This document shows, piece after piece, positions 26,984 through 36,686 of a DNA stretch of 49,513 bases (its first letter is position 1; the number at the start of each line of letters is the position of its first letter). Source of the DNA: a bacterium (lineage in GTDB: Bacteria; Planctomycetota; Planctomycetia; Isosphaerales; Isosphaeraceae); contig WGMM01000023.1 in assembly GCA_016125085.1 (NCBI GenBank), forward strand, positions 1 to 49,513, read 5' to 3'. The translations under genes and the position numbers were made by a program. A model generated the notes under the pieces. That model searched no databases. It saw only the letters and a program-made list of their open reading frames with translations, and was not told the DNA's origin.

Positions 26984-27396
26984 TTTCGTCAGCCTTCCTG
27001 ACGTATGCAACAGCTTCCTGAAAAAAGCGACGGTCTTTACTTCGAATCGCTATGAAACAAGCCTCGGAAAGTTCCGAATCGAATTCGCATGGAGAGAGAA
27101 ACCCTATCGAATCGGCAGTCGGATCCTTGAAAATCGCGGGAGATCCGGATTCGTCCATTCTTGAGATTTTCGAACAAAATGAGCCGACGCCTTCGATCGA
27201 ATTGATTTCATCTCAGGGTCCTCAGGCTTTTCAGTGAATCAGGTCCGTTCGACATTCGACGTGAAAAAATGTTAGTGGAAATCCGGTCGTCGATCGACGA
27301 ACATGGCAAATGCGGCAAGTCTGCTTCGCACGGCCAGACGCTTCGCCAGCCAATCTTCGCGTCGACCAAGAGTTTGAGATTCAGAATGAGGCCCCG
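26984..27396. other. 413-bp region between divergent cytochrome and ceramidase-like genes
   Basis: This should hold the promoters of both genes. Short frames (27052-27237 on plus, 26952-27158 on minus) lack ribosome-binding sites and protein-like features. I see no clear hairpin, repeat or named motif. Confidence 0.5.
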
Positions 27397-28797
27397 ATGA
27401 GTCAAGAGAGCAAAAGCATGCCCCGATTGCGTTGCCTGGTTCGAATCATGTTCGGGACACTCATCTTTTCGAGCTTCGTCGTGGCGGATACGGGACCAGC
27501 AGCCGGCTCGGATAAGACTCCCCAGCTGGCCATTTTCGACGTTGACGCCACACCGCCCGTGGGTTATGTGATGGCGTACGATCCGGTCAAGCGTCATGAC
27601 GAACTGACTCTGCGGGCCCGCGGTGTAGTCCTGACAGGTTCCGGGGCACCGATCGTCCTGTGCAATCTGGACTGGATCGGCATCGGAAATGATGGCCACG
27701 ATGCATTTCGGGAAGCTCTCGCCCGCGCCGCGGGCACGACGATCGACCGTGTCGCGGTCCACACAGGACACCAGCACGACGCCCCTGCGTGCGATTTCGG
27801 AGCCGAAGCCTGGTTGAAAAATCTGGCCTCTCCGGAACTCGGCAAACATGACGGCACCTTCGCCCGCGAGGTCATCGGCAGGCTCGAAGCGGCAATCAGG
27901 CAGTCTATGAAAGCTCCGGTGCCGTTGACGCATATCGGTGTCGGAGTTGCGAAGGTCGAACGGGTCGCTTCGAATCGAAGAATTCCAGGCCCTGATGGCA
28001 AGGTGCGGGCGACTCGATATACAGCGACGAAAGACGCCGCCTTGAGGGCCGAACCGGAAGGCGTGATCGATCCGGAGCTGACCGCTCTCTCGTTCTGGAA
28101 TGGCGAATCGCCGGTCGCCGTTCTGTCCTATTACGCCTGCCACCCGCAAAGCTATTACCGAATGGGCATCCCCAGCTCGGACTTCCCTGGAATCGCCCGG
28201 TTTTTCAGGGGGCAGGCTGTGCCAGAAGCGCTTCATGTGCACTTCAATGGTGCAGGCGGAAATATTGGTGCAGGCAAATACAACGACGGTTCGAAAGAAA
28301 ACCGGGTGGAACTTGCCTTGCGGCTGGCTGCGGGGATGAAGGCCGCTTTCGAGGCGACGGAAAAACATGTCCTGACGACCGAAAATATCGCGTGGAAGTC
28401 CGTGCCGGTGCAACTTCCGCCGGCGGCACATCTTGTGGATGCACTTCGCAAGGATCCAGCTGCAAAGGCCGGGGATCACTGGAGTGCGGCGTCTCTGGTT
28501 TTCGCCAGGAGATGTCTGAACGGACGCTCGATCGATATCGGGTGCCTGGCGGTCGGTCCGGCACGGGTGATTCATATGCCTGGCGAATTGTTCGTCGAAT
28601 ATCAACTGGCCGCCAAAGCCATGCGGCCCGACCTGAAAGTGATGATGGCCGCATACGGTGATTACGGCCCCGGGTACATCGGCACCGCAAGGGCCTATCC
28701 GGAAGGGGGCTACGAAACGAGCCAGCGTGCTTCGAACGTGGCTCCTGAAGTCGAAGCGATTCTGACCGAAGCGATGAAGAAACTCCTGACCGATTGA
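27397..28797 (+). CDS. Secreted neutral/alkaline ceramidase-like protein
   Basis: This 466-aa protein has an N-terminal signal peptide ([18 protein letters not shown], about 15-32). The body resembles the N-terminal domain of neutral ceramidases. Features are [14 protein letters not shown] near the start and the metal-site motif [10 protein letters not shown] (His pair, about 122-126). A later [11 protein letters not shown] is typical of planctomycete members. It lacks the C-terminal immunoglobulin-like domain of true ceramidases (usual length near 650 aa). Substrate is uncertain; an amide or ester lipid is possible. ATG 27397 follows TGAGG by 5 bases. Confidence 0.82.
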   Translation: MSQESKSMPRLRCLVRIMFGTLIFSSFVVADTGPAAGSDKTPQLAIFDVDATPPVGYVMAYDPVKRHDELTLRARGVVLTGSGAPIVLCNLDWIGIGNDGHDAFREALARAAGTTIDRVAVHTGHQHDAPACDFGAEAWLKNLASPELGKHDGTFAREVIGRLEAAIRQSMKAPVPLTHIGVGVAKVERVASNRRIPGPDGKVRATRYTATKDAALRAEPEGVIDPELTALSFWNGESPVAVLSYYACHPQSYYRMGIPSSDFPGIARFFRGQAVPEALHVHFNGAGGNIGAGKYNDGSKENRVELALRLAAGMKAAFEATEKHVLTTENIAWKSVPVQLPPAAHLVDALRKDPAAKAGDHWSAASLVFARRCLNGRSIDIGCLAVGPARVIHMPGELFVEYQLAAKAMRPDLKVMMAAYGDYGPGYIGTARAYPEGGYETSQRASNVAPEVEAILTEAMKKLLTD

Positions 28798-28903
28798 ATT
28801 CGCAAGAACCGGCGATTCGCAAGCCCGAGGCGAATCGAACGGCGAGTCTCAATCGCAGCCCGAATGTTCGGATTTCGATATCATTTGGCGGAGATACGAT
28901 CCG

Positions 28904-29668
28904 ATGCAATCTGAAGAGGAACTACTCGATCATCCGGCTGTGAGTAACCGGCTATTCTTTCCGCGTGATCCCTGGAAGACACCGACATTTCCGGTTAAGC
29001 TGGGAGAAATCGAGCTGGGTTGTTTTCGTCGCGAATTCGACAAGGCCTGGCCCTGGGTCATCCATTTTCATGGTAATGGCGAATTGGCGGAGAATTGTGA
29101 CGAACATATCGCCTCGCTTTTCGAACACTGCGGGGCGAACGTCTGCTTTGTCGAATACAGGGGATACGGAGCGTCCGGTGATCGCCCCCGGCTCGGTTCG
29201 ATGCTCGCCGACGGCGTCCAGGTTTTCGAAGCTCTTGAAATTCCCGCGGCTCGCACGGTGGCATTCGGCCGATCGATCGGCAGCCTTTTTGCGATCGAAT
29301 TGGTGAGCAGATTGCCGAATCTGGCCGGTCTTGTCATCGAAAGCGGGATTGCCGTGCCACACGAGCATTGGCCAATCGATGAAATCGCCGCGAACGGGAA
29401 TCTGAATCTGGCCAGATTGAAACTCAGATTCGAAGAAATGCTGAATCATCGTGAAAAACTCAGCCGATATCGCGGGCCATTACTCGCCATGCACACACGG
29501 AACGACACGCTGGTTCCGGTTTCGAATGCCGAACGATTGCATGAATGGGCTGGCGGGAAAGACAAAAGTCTGAAAATCTTCGAATGGGGGCACCATAATT
29601 CGATTCTTGAAGTCAACTCACTCGAATACGCGGAAACACTGAAGAAATTCATCGAAGACTTCGTGTAA
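28904..29668 (+). CDS. Alpha/beta hydrolase
   Basis: This is a 254-aa hydrolase. The nucleophile elbow is FGRSIGSL (Ser about 125), with an oxyanion HGNGELAE (about 50-57). The acid is the Asp in HTRNDTLVPV (about 200), and the His is in EWGHHNSI (about 226-227). No signal peptide is seen, so it acts in the cytoplasm. GGAG lies 10 bases upstream of the ATG. It is separated from the ceramidase-like gene by 106 bases on the same strand, so they may be co-transcribed. Substrate unknown. Confidence 0.88.
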   Translation: MQSEEELLDHPAVSNRLFFPRDPWKTPTFPVKLGEIELGCFRREFDKAWPWVIHFHGNGELAENCDEHIASLFEHCGANVCFVEYRGYGASGDRPRLGSMLADGVQVFEALEIPAARTVAFGRSIGSLFAIELVSRLPNLAGLVIESGIAVPHEHWPIDEIAANGNLNLARLKLRFEEMLNHREKLSRYRGPLLAMHTRNDTLVPVSNAERLHEWAGGKDKSLKIFEWGHHNSILEVNSLEYAETLKKFIEDFV

Positions 29669-29827
29669 CATCATCAGCCGGGGGAAGATACGGGTAACGT
29701 CCGATTCGACTCATCGGAGCGAATCCGCGGTATGCCGATATGAAACGATCGGCAGACCGGTGCAACCTCACATGCTGGATGCGTTTTCGCTCTGGAAAGG
29801 CCCGCGAGCGAAGGTGTGGACTCAGGT

Positions 29828-30160
29828 TCAGGAGACAGTCACGACATTCGTGCTTGGCCCATTGGTTTTGACGGATTCCATGCCCTTCGTTTGGGAGGCT
29901 TCGGAACGATACATCTGGCTGGTACCGATGATCAGGCCGTTCGCCGCCATCAGATTGAAATAAAACGAGCCATCTTTCGCCACGTGGGTCGCAAAATTCT
30001 CAGTCTTGACGCAATGAGCACGGACCGAGGCGATTCCATTTTCGGCCGAAGCCCGAGTCTGATAAGTCTCGCTCCGAAGAATGACCTCTCCGTTGTCGGC
30101 TTTGAGCACGAAGCTCGTCTGGCCGGATTCGTTTTCCTTGATTTCGTAAAAGCCTGGCAC
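29828..30160 (-). CDS. yegP: YegP family protein (two DUF1508 repeats)
   Basis: This 110-aa protein has the same length as Escherichia coli YegP. Two DUF1508 repeats are visible: GQTSFVLKADNGEVILRSE with GIASVRAH, and GSFYFNLMAANGLIIGTSQ with GMESVKTNG. The start is GTG (30158-30160), supported by AAGGAG 7 bases upstream. Function of the family is poorly known. No operon partner is evident. Confidence 0.93.
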   Translation of the reverse strand: MPGFYEIKENESGQTSFVLKADNGEVILRSETYQTRASAENGIASVRAHCVKTENFATHVAKDGSFYFNLMAANGLIIGTSQMYRSEASQTKGMESVKTNGPSTNVVTVS

Positions 30161-30235
30161 GGTCGTTCTCCTTTCGAAGGATGAGCAGAGAAATCTCCGG
30201 AATGCGAATCGAAATTCCGTCGAAATATGTTGAGG

Positions 30236-32083
30236 TCAGGGATGAGTCCGGTAGAGCCGAACGCCCAGAATTCCAAGATCGTCCAGATAGTTGGGATCAT
30301 TGGATCGCCCCTTCAGGCGAAACTCGATGCGATTGGTACCAGGCTTCACGACGCCTGCGGGAATTGCGAATCGAAGCCGTTCCGGAGTTTCGTTCGAAAG
30401 TGCGACTTTCTCATTCAGCGTTCCGAGCATATTCCCGTTCAGGCGAAGCTCGGTCAGGAGTTCGCCCTTCCGAATCAGATCGCCGAACTTCGGCGAATTC
30501 GGTCCGAGGACCTCAACGGCATCGATGGCGAGTTCCAGCGGCCATCCAGCCTCTTCCTCTTTCGCCTGGAATGCGAGTTCCAGACGATTGCCCAGAGGTT
30601 CAGGAGGAATAACGCGCAAATCGACTTCGTCCCCGAGATGGTGCGGGCAAGAGTCAATGACACGAAGCCCGACGGCGTTTCGCCGCTCGATCGCCACGAC
30701 GCTTTCGAAGGGTATGACGACTTTGCCACCTTGAGAAAGCCTTAAAGTGATTCCTGACGCATCGCAATTCTCGACAGCACCTTCGACACGATCCTGAGAT
30801 TTTCCAGGAGGCATCAGCAATCCGAGCGAGGCGAAGTAACCGTCGTCGGCCTCGGTGCGCCACAGGCTTTCTGTCGCTCCGTAAAAAGTCACTTCGATCA
30901 CCGGTCCCAGAGCCCACTGACCACCGGAACGTCGGACCGGCGGAATCCAGGTCGAGGTCAATCCCAATGGAATGCTGAGCTGCCGTTCATTTTCGAGGAA
31001 TCGCCATTGCCCGCCACTGAGACTTCGCAACGTACCAAGCCACTCATGCCCTTCAGCGATTTTCAGAAGATCATCTTCCACCGGCCATTGAAGCAGGTGC
31101 GCCGGAGGCCCGAAAACAGTGGCGATAAGTGCGTCCACAACGCGAGGTCTTTCTTTTTCGGCTCCGATCGAAACCGATGCGAGCGGCCCGGCAGAGGCTG
31201 GGGTACGCATCGTCAGGGCGACCGCTTCGTCGACACAGAAGCGAACGCGATCCTCTCCGAAAAACATGCTCAGCCGGTGCATGCCCGGACGACGTGGAAT
31301 CTTCGCCACCAGAGTTCTTTCGTCCTGCGGCGAACTCAGCTCCCAGTTATCTCCCGCGGTTCTCAAAGTCACCGAAACGAATGGTTCCTCGGCGCTGCCT
31401 GCATAGGTCGCCAGGGTCAGTGGTCCATTTTCGTCGGCAATGGCATTCTCTTCGAATGCGATCTGAATGAGCGCCCGGTCCGAAATCCGTTCTCCGTATC
31501 GATATGGCGTCTCACGTCTGGTGCCCGAAAGCCGTAACATACGGGTCCCGTCAGCCGCCTGCTCTCGAGGAACGAAAGTCGAAGGGTCTTCAGGGCTTTC
31601 GAAACTTCGGAACAGAAGGGTCCATTTTCCTGGGTTCGTCGACCATGCGAAGGCCGAGGCTGGATCGACACTTACGTTCTCAGAAGAGTCGCCGATGGAC
31701 CATATCAGATTCTCACGATCGTTCAGCGACCGAATCCTGCCTCTGAGTCGTTCCCGATAGCCAAAAACGGCGACGACTTCGTCGGGGCGTTCGATAGGTG
31801 TGGGAATCGGCAGCCGAGGCTTCGGATCGACGATCGTGAGTGACGGCGGCCAGGTCATTTCCTTGCCTGAAGCATCATGGAGCGACAGCTGACGCATGGC
31901 GCTATTCCAGCGAATTTCGCCGGAAGCATCGCCATCCCCCGTACGATAGCCCACCGTCTTCCGGAAATCCGTGTCCGCCGATCGAAGCGGCAGACAAACC
32001 AGGGCGCATAGCCCGATTACGTAGGACATTCGCCAGGAAATCTTGCCAAAATGGCGGAACCGGAGCATCAGCGAACCTTTCAT
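30236..32083 (-). CDS. Unrecognised secreted protein, 615 aa
   Basis: The N-terminus has a signal peptide (SYVIGLCALVCLPLRSADT, about 19-37), so the protein is exported. The body is beta-rich, with repeated short strands and no family I can name. A segment around 210-300 (SVTLRTAGDNWEL, then LSMFFGEDRVRFCVDE) resembles a concanavalin-like lectin region, and the last 100 residues (LRLNGNMLGTLNEKV to IEFRLKGRSNDPNYL) look like a galactose-binding-type sandwich. Those are weak resemblances. GGAAG 7 bases upstream supports ATG 32083. The gap to the fusion gene upstream is 40 bases, so the two probably form one transcript and may act on the same polymer. Confidence 0.7.
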   Translation of the reverse strand: MKGSLMLRFRHFGKISWRMSYVIGLCALVCLPLRSADTDFRKTVGYRTGDGDASGEIRWNSAMRQLSLHDASGKEMTWPPSLTIVDPKPRLPIPTPIERPDEVVAVFGYRERLRGRIRSLNDRENLIWSIGDSSENVSVDPASAFAWSTNPGKWTLLFRSFESPEDPSTFVPREQAADGTRMLRLSGTRRETPYRYGERISDRALIQIAFEENAIADENGPLTLATYAGSAEEPFVSVTLRTAGDNWELSSPQDERTLVAKIPRRPGMHRLSMFFGEDRVRFCVDEAVALTMRTPASAGPLASVSIGAEKERPRVVDALIATVFGPPAHLLQWPVEDDLLKIAEGHEWLGTLRSLSGGQWRFLENERQLSIPLGLTSTWIPPVRRSGGQWALGPVIEVTFYGATESLWRTEADDGYFASLGLLMPPGKSQDRVEGAVENCDASGITLRLSQGGKVVIPFESVVAIERRNAVGLRVIDSCPHHLGDEVDLRVIPPEPLGNRLELAFQAKEEEAGWPLELAIDAVEVLGPNSPKFGDLIRKGELLTELRLNGNMLGTLNEKVALSNETPERLRFAIPAGVVKPGTNRIEFRLKGRSNDPNYLDDLGILGVRLYRTHP

Positions 32084-32123
32084 GCTGCAACTTCCGAAAT
32101 CTGTTCCGGTCAGCCGGTACTCC

Positions 32124-34325
32124 TCAAGGGTTTCGCTTCTGTGCGATCATCCAGTCGATCAGTTCCCGGTCCGCATAGGCCCTGTCCCAGCTGTTATGAC
32201 CGACTCCACGATACTCCGTATATTTCGCCGGGGCTCCGAGTTCATGAAGCTTGTCGACCATCGTTCGCATGGATCGAACCGTTTCCACGCGGTCCGCATC
32301 GCCCGTGATCGCCCATAACGGAACCGTCATCAGAGCTTGTGCGGTTTCGATTCTGGCAGGACTGCAGATCGGAACGACCGCCGAAAATCGCCCTTTGTTG
32401 GCTGCCGCGATTTCCCATGCGCCACGGCCCCCCATCGATAGCCCCGATAGGATCAGCCGATTCGGGTCGACCTTGAACCTGGCGGAGACTTCTTCGAGTA
32501 TCGCCAGGGCGGCGGAGGCATCCTCACTATCGGCGGCCCAGGTCTCTTTCGCCTGCGCGAAAATCACGATCGCCGGAAAATCCGCCTGACTTGCCAGGAC
32601 CGCGGGCCCAAGGCCCACCTGAGCTGGCACGATTCCGTCGACACCACGTTCTCCCGATCCATGGAGAAACAGGATCGTCGGCAAGCTCTTGGCCGTTTCG
32701 TAATCGGCCGGAAGATACAGCGTGTATTTCCGAATGCCGAAGCCTTCCTTACGCAGAGTGCGAAGCTGGAATCCCGGTTTCTCCTCTTCAGCCTCAGTTG
32801 TTCGGGGAACTGGTCGTGGAACGCGCTGGACAAGAATATCCCGATACCTGATCTCGAAAGGGCCTTTGCCGCTGTGCACCTGAGTCGCGAACCTGCCGGA
32901 GAGCGGGATCGACGAGTCTTCCTCAACGTAAGACGCCGTCGTCATGCCGTTGACGAACAAATTGATTCGCGGCCCGAACGCGCGGATCATATAACTATTC
33001 CAGCCCGCTGGGTCGATTTTTGCGATCACCGTCGGCGGTGCCTGGACAAGCACCTTGTTTCGGCGTGATTCGTCATAGAGACACCCCCAGTAACTTTCGC
33101 CGATGTCGGCCTGGTATCCGACCATCTCATGAGCGATGGGAGGGGCGGCCCGCTCACTGCGGAACTGCATTCCGCTATTGCCGGAGCCATCCTTCAGCCG
33201 AAATGCGAACTTCAGCACGAAATCGTCGAATGATTCTTCGGTCGCCAGGAAATTGTTTTTGGGCAGTCCGGTAGGAGTCGAACCGACGAGCTGCCCCGAT
33301 TCGACTTTCCAGACTTCGGCATCGCCGTTCCAGCCGGTCAGGTCTCGGCCATTGAACAGGGGCAGGAATCCGGCAGTTTCCGGCGCGGGTTCCAGATTCT
33401 CCAGCTGTCTGGCCCACCAAAGCAGGATGGTTGCGGTGTAAGTGCTCGAAAGATCGCCCGGCTGCCCCGATGCGGGGGCATAAAGACCAGATTCGGTGCG
33501 ACGTTCAGCGATGAATTCGCGAAGTTTGGCGAAGTCGGGCTTCGCCTTCATCATGAACAGGGCCCGCATGATTCGGTAGCTGGCTCCAAGATCGCTCTTG
33601 CCGCCGACCGTCGGCGACCAGCCACCATCGGGGTTCTGTGCTTTCAGAAGCAATTCGGTCGCTTTGGCCCGTCGCTCGGGCGAAACCGGCCGGCCCATGC
33701 GCAGAAAGGCCGCCACGGTGCCGCCCGTCATCATGGGGCCATTCTGGGAAGATCCGAACAGTCCCTCAGCATTCGCCATCGCTTCGTACTGGGAGACCCA
33801 CTTGTCGAAAACCGCTTCATCCTTCAGTCCAACGGCCTCGTAAGCCGCGATCGACAACCGCACTTCTTCGTATTCTTTCGCCGTCTCCGCCAGAAACTTC
33901 AGTGCTGCAGTAACTTCCGTGCCGTTCTCCATCTTGAGGTCGCCCCAGGCGAGCATCGCCATAAAGGTCGACCGCATATCCGGCTTGCCGCCCGGAGCTG
34001 ACGCGAACGCCCCGCCACCCTTGCCGTCGGGCACGAAACAGGCACGCACGAACTTCGTCGCCTTGATGACATCCGGAATCGAACCGCCGACGTGCTTGAT
34101 GGACCGGATCGCGGCGTTCGTCGAACCGATGTTCGATGGGCCACCCTTTTCGGCCGCGAACCCGCCGTCCTCGTTCTGAAGCATGCGTACCGCGGCAGCC
34201 GTTTTCGCATATTCCGCTGCGAGCGAAGCTGGCTCCTGAGCTTGCCCGGAAGGAGCCAGAATCGTTACCCAGGCCATGATCGCCAGGGCGAACGCACTGT
34301 ATTCGTATCTTCGGCAGTGAGGCAT
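32124..34325 (-). CDS. Three-domain secreted fusion: prenyltransferase-like repeats, DUF1080, esterase
   Basis: The 733-aa protein has a signal peptide (AFALAIMAWVTILAPSGQA, 11-29). Residues about 35-305 carry prenyltransferase/squalene-cyclase-like alpha-alpha repeats (LQNEDGGFAAEKGGPSN, QNPDGGWSPTVGGKSDL). Residues about 318-500 are a DUF1080 (3-keto-disaccharide hydrolase-type) domain (FLPLFNGRDLTGWNGD; GSGNSGMQFRSER). Residues about 518-733 are an esterase/peptidase alpha/beta hydrolase: HGSGERG oxyanion, Ser630 in LSGLSMGGRGAW, Asp676 or 678 in ITGDADRV, His710 in GVGHNSWD. All parts look intact. It should act on an exported sugar polymer or ester; that is inference. A ribosome-binding AAGGA lies upstream of 34325. 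Confidence 0.88.
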   Translation of the reverse strand: MPHCRRYEYSAFALAIMAWVTILAPSGQAQEPASLAAEYAKTAAAVRMLQNEDGGFAAEKGGPSNIGSTNAAIRSIKHVGGSIPDVIKATKFVRACFVPDGKGGGAFASAPGGKPDMRSTFMAMLAWGDLKMENGTEVTAALKFLAETAKEYEEVRLSIAAYEAVGLKDEAVFDKWVSQYEAMANAEGLFGSSQNGPMMTGGTVAAFLRMGRPVSPERRAKATELLLKAQNPDGGWSPTVGGKSDLGASYRIMRALFMMKAKPDFAKLREFIAERRTESGLYAPASGQPGDLSSTYTATILLWWARQLENLEPAPETAGFLPLFNGRDLTGWNGDAEVWKVESGQLVGSTPTGLPKNNFLATEESFDDFVLKFAFRLKDGSGNSGMQFRSERAAPPIAHEMVGYQADIGESYWGCLYDESRRNKVLVQAPPTVIAKIDPAGWNSYMIRAFGPRINLFVNGMTTASYVEEDSSIPLSGRFATQVHSGKGPFEIRYRDILVQRVPRPVPRTTEAEEEKPGFQLRTLRKEGFGIRKYTLYLPADYETAKSLPTILFLHGSGERGVDGIVPAQVGLGPAVLASQADFPAIVIFAQAKETWAADSEDASAALAILEEVSARFKVDPNRLILSGLSMGGRGAWEIAAANKGRFSAVVPICSPARIETAQALMTVPLWAITGDADRVETVRSMRTMVDKLHELGAPAKYTEYRGVGHNSWDRAYADRELIDWMIAQKRNP

Positions 34326-34772
34326 CGTCGAGACCGTCCTTCATGAGTTCCGTCAGTCGAGTTGCGCCAGGGCAGGAATGGGCGCGATACGCAGGCCAGG
34401 AAGGCCCACGCTGCCAGATACTCCCTATCGTCCATGGAAAGTGCATGAATTTCAACGGTTCAGCGGTTAATTCCTAAGTCGATTTTGCGGATTCCGGTCT
34501 TTACGTGATTTCCGACTAAGTAGACGTCATTTGGTGTGACCTCCCTGAACTAATGAGCCCGAAGTCCTATTGAGATCGATCCGCAGATTCGAGAAATTGG
34601 GGCGATCGTATCGATTCTTAGATGAATGCGCCCTGACCCTAGTCGAAATCTAGTATTTCGACATTGTGCGGAACGTCGAAATCGTGAACTTAATCATAGA
34701 GACGCTCATACGCTTTGCACTTGCGCGGAATAGCTCTGGTCGAACCATGCATGACTTAATAGGAACCGAACT
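34326..34772. other. 447-bp stretch upstream of the fusion gene
   Basis: It should contain the minus-strand promoter of the fusion gene. The only structure seen is a 7-bp inverted repeat (TTTCGAC at 34656-34662 and GTCGAAA at 34675-34681) with a 12-base loop. No credible gene is seen here. Confidence 0.5.
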
Positions 34773-34952
34773 ATGACTCCGGTTTTGAAATTCGGCGACA
34801 AGTATATTTTTACGGCACTCATCGAGAGCGTCATCTGGCTGACGCCACAGAGCGTCGAAATCCGAACGCGATCAGAAAGACATCTGCTGAACGGTCCCGC
34901 CGCGGACGCATTGCGAACATATCTTGACAGTCTGGCTGAAATTCTGTCTTAG
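34773..34952 (+). CDS. Probable 59-aa hypothetical protein
   Basis: This short frame has a normal amino-acid mix and no low-complexity bias: it begins MTPVLKFGDKYIFTALIESV and ends LRTYLDSLAEILS. A helical second half with alternating Leu/Ala is likely. AGGA at 34761-34764 lies 8 bases before the ATG. It stands alone in an 825-base gap, and a hairpin (35072-35101) lies 120 bases past its stop. I recognise no family. It could be a real small gene or chance. Confidence 0.5.
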   Translation: MTPVLKFGDKYIFTALIESVIWLTPQSVEIRTRSERHLLNGPAADALRTYLDSLAEILS

Positions 34953-35071
34953 CTCCACGTGTTCAGCTTGTCCTGCATCTCAGCAGTGACAGAAATCATT
35001 TCTACTTTCGAATCGACTCGATCATTCAGAATTCAGCCTTGATTCCGGTCTCGACGCAGGACAATATATCA

Positions 35072-35101
35072 GGATCGACCGGCCATCCGGCCGGTCGATC
35101 C
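35072..35101. other. Perfect 13-bp hairpin upstream of a membrane protein gene
   Basis: GGATCGACCGGCC and its exact complement are separated by ATCC. It starts 120 bases after the 59-aa gene and ends 49 bases before the next start. With no T run it could be a weak terminator for the small gene or part of the next gene's leader. Confidence 0.45.
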
Positions 35102-35150
35102 GAAGCGATCTGCTTGCGACATCTCCATCGAGACGTGGGTCTTTTACTAA

Positions 35151-36677
35151 GTGAAAAACAAAAGTCGTTTCGAAATCGTGTCGTTTCTCTTACTGTTCCT
35201 TTCACTGGTAGTGTTCGGCAGTCAGAAGATGATGCGTGATCCTGGTACGTTCTGGCACACTCGCATCGGTTACGACATTTTGCAGACGCATGTTTTGCCG
35301 GATTACGATACATTCAGCTACCCGAAGGCCGGAGAACCTTGGATCTCCCAGTTCTGGATCGCCGACATCGGATTCGCCCTGCTGCACCGAATTGGTCATT
35401 GGGACGCACTCGTCGTCGCGTCCGCCTGCCTGATCGCTTCCACATACGCCTGGCTCGCGGGCCGTCTGCAAGCCACGGGTCTCTCTCCCATTCTGACAGC
35501 GGTGGTTCTGGCATATGATCTGGCCGCTTCTTCGGGCCAGTTTCTGGTTCGCCCGATCCTCGTGACATTGTTTCTTACGGCGTGGACATATGTCTGCATG
35601 CTTGACGTCGAATCGGGGCGAAAACCGCCCCGGAGCCTTTGGATCATGGTTCCGGTCTTCGTTCTCTGGTCAAACATGCATGGCGGCGTTCTGGGCGGGC
35701 TGGCGACATTGGCTCTCGTCAATCTGGGGTGGATCACGCTCTGGTTCGTCGGCAAGAATGGTCCACTGGCGAACCGCCGTGCGGTCTGCGAATCTATCGC
35801 CATCACCCTCACCTGTTTTTCGTCGGTCCTCATCAACCCCTACTTCGGAAAGCTCCCCGAGCACTGGTTCTCGATTCTCTATTTGCCCCTTCATGAATTG
35901 GTCGTGGAACACGCGAGGATCTGGAGATCGCCGGCGACACTCTTGATGACGACGCTTCTGGCCTGGATGTATCTGGCCGTTTGGGCCAGGGCTCCGCAAC
36001 GGTTTCTGCGGCCAGCCGTCCTGATACCGTTCTTCTGGCTCGTGCAGGCATTTCTTCATGTTCGCCACGCTTCGCTTTTCGCCATCGTCACATTGGCGGC
36101 GTTGAGCGATATCCTACCCGGCAGCGGATTCGCGAACATGCTTGCCCGTAGAGGCTGGTTTTTTCGATTCGAAGATACCGAAATGACTTCTGAGACTTGT
36201 CGATTCGAAAGGAAAAGAAATCCGCTCCTCTTTATATCGTTTTTTCTCCTCTCTTCAGCCCTGATTCTGCAATTTTCAGAAATCCGTATCCCATTCATCG
36301 GTCACGACTGGGTCCGCCTCGACCGAAACTATTGGCCAGTTGATATTCTGCCACAATTGCACTTCATTTCAGGAGGTGTAAACGAACCAAGGCTATATAA
36401 CGATATGCTCTATGGCGGATTCCTGATCTTTTATGTGCCGGAATTGCCAGTTTTCATCGACGACAGATGCGAATTGTACGGGCAGGAGTTTTTGCGAAGC
36501 AGCTTCGGAATTTCTAGTGGCTCAACCGTTGATTTCGACTACCTGAATGATCAATTTGATTTCACACACGTGCTCACAGCCAGATCAGGCAGGTTGGGAT
36601 CCCGTTTGGAAAAGCGACCGGATTGGCGGATCATCGGACAATCGCCTTCCACGGTTCTTTTCGGAAAGATTCGCTGA
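35151..36677 (+). CDS. Polytopic membrane protein, 508 aa, function unknown
   Basis: The protein begins with a membrane helix (IVSFLLLFLSLVVFGS) and has about nine to ten more predicted helices over residues 60-390, then a soluble C-terminal part (about 400-508). The segment RDPGTFWHTRIGYDIL right after the first helix and WSNMHGGVLGG (about 181-191) recall GT-C-type membrane glycosyltransferases, with an Asp and His near the outer face. This is a resemblance, not an assignment. The start is GTG at 35151, as the first ATG would cut off the first helix; no strong ribosome-binding site is seen. It converges with the next membrane gene, only 9 bases apart. Confidence 0.75.
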   Translation: MKNKSRFEIVSFLLLFLSLVVFGSQKMMRDPGTFWHTRIGYDILQTHVLPDYDTFSYPKAGEPWISQFWIADIGFALLHRIGHWDALVVASACLIASTYAWLAGRLQATGLSPILTAVVLAYDLAASSGQFLVRPILVTLFLTAWTYVCMLDVESGRKPPRSLWIMVPVFVLWSNMHGGVLGGLATLALVNLGWITLWFVGKNGPLANRRAVCESIAITLTCFSSVLINPYFGKLPEHWFSILYLPLHELVVEHARIWRSPATLLMTTLLAWMYLAVWARAPQRFLRPAVLIPFFWLVQAFLHVRHASLFAIVTLAALSDILPGSGFANMLARRGWFFRFEDTEMTSETCRFERKRNPLLFISFFLLSSALILQFSEIRIPFIGHDWVRLDRNYWPVDILPQLHFISGGVNEPRLYNDMLYGGFLIFYVPELPVFIDDRCELYGQEFLRSSFGISSGSTVDFDYLNDQFDFTHVLTARSGRLGSRLEKRPDWRIIGQSPSTVLFGKIR

Positions 36678-36686
36678 AGCCGCGAA

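Noticed and set aside
27052..27237. 61-codon plus-strand frame between cytochrome and ceramidase-like genes
   Set aside because: No ribosome-binding site, and no helix, signal or motif; probably chance.
27208..28605. 465-codon minus-strand frame
   Set aside because: It is antisense to the ceramidase-like gene, whose signal peptide, motifs and start signal are clear; the antisense product is Arg/His-rich and unlike a real protein.
33266..33290. GAGTCGAACCGAC, which looks like part of a tRNA T-arm
   Set aside because: It lies inside the coding frame of the three-domain fusion, and no acceptor or anticodon arm can be folded around it.
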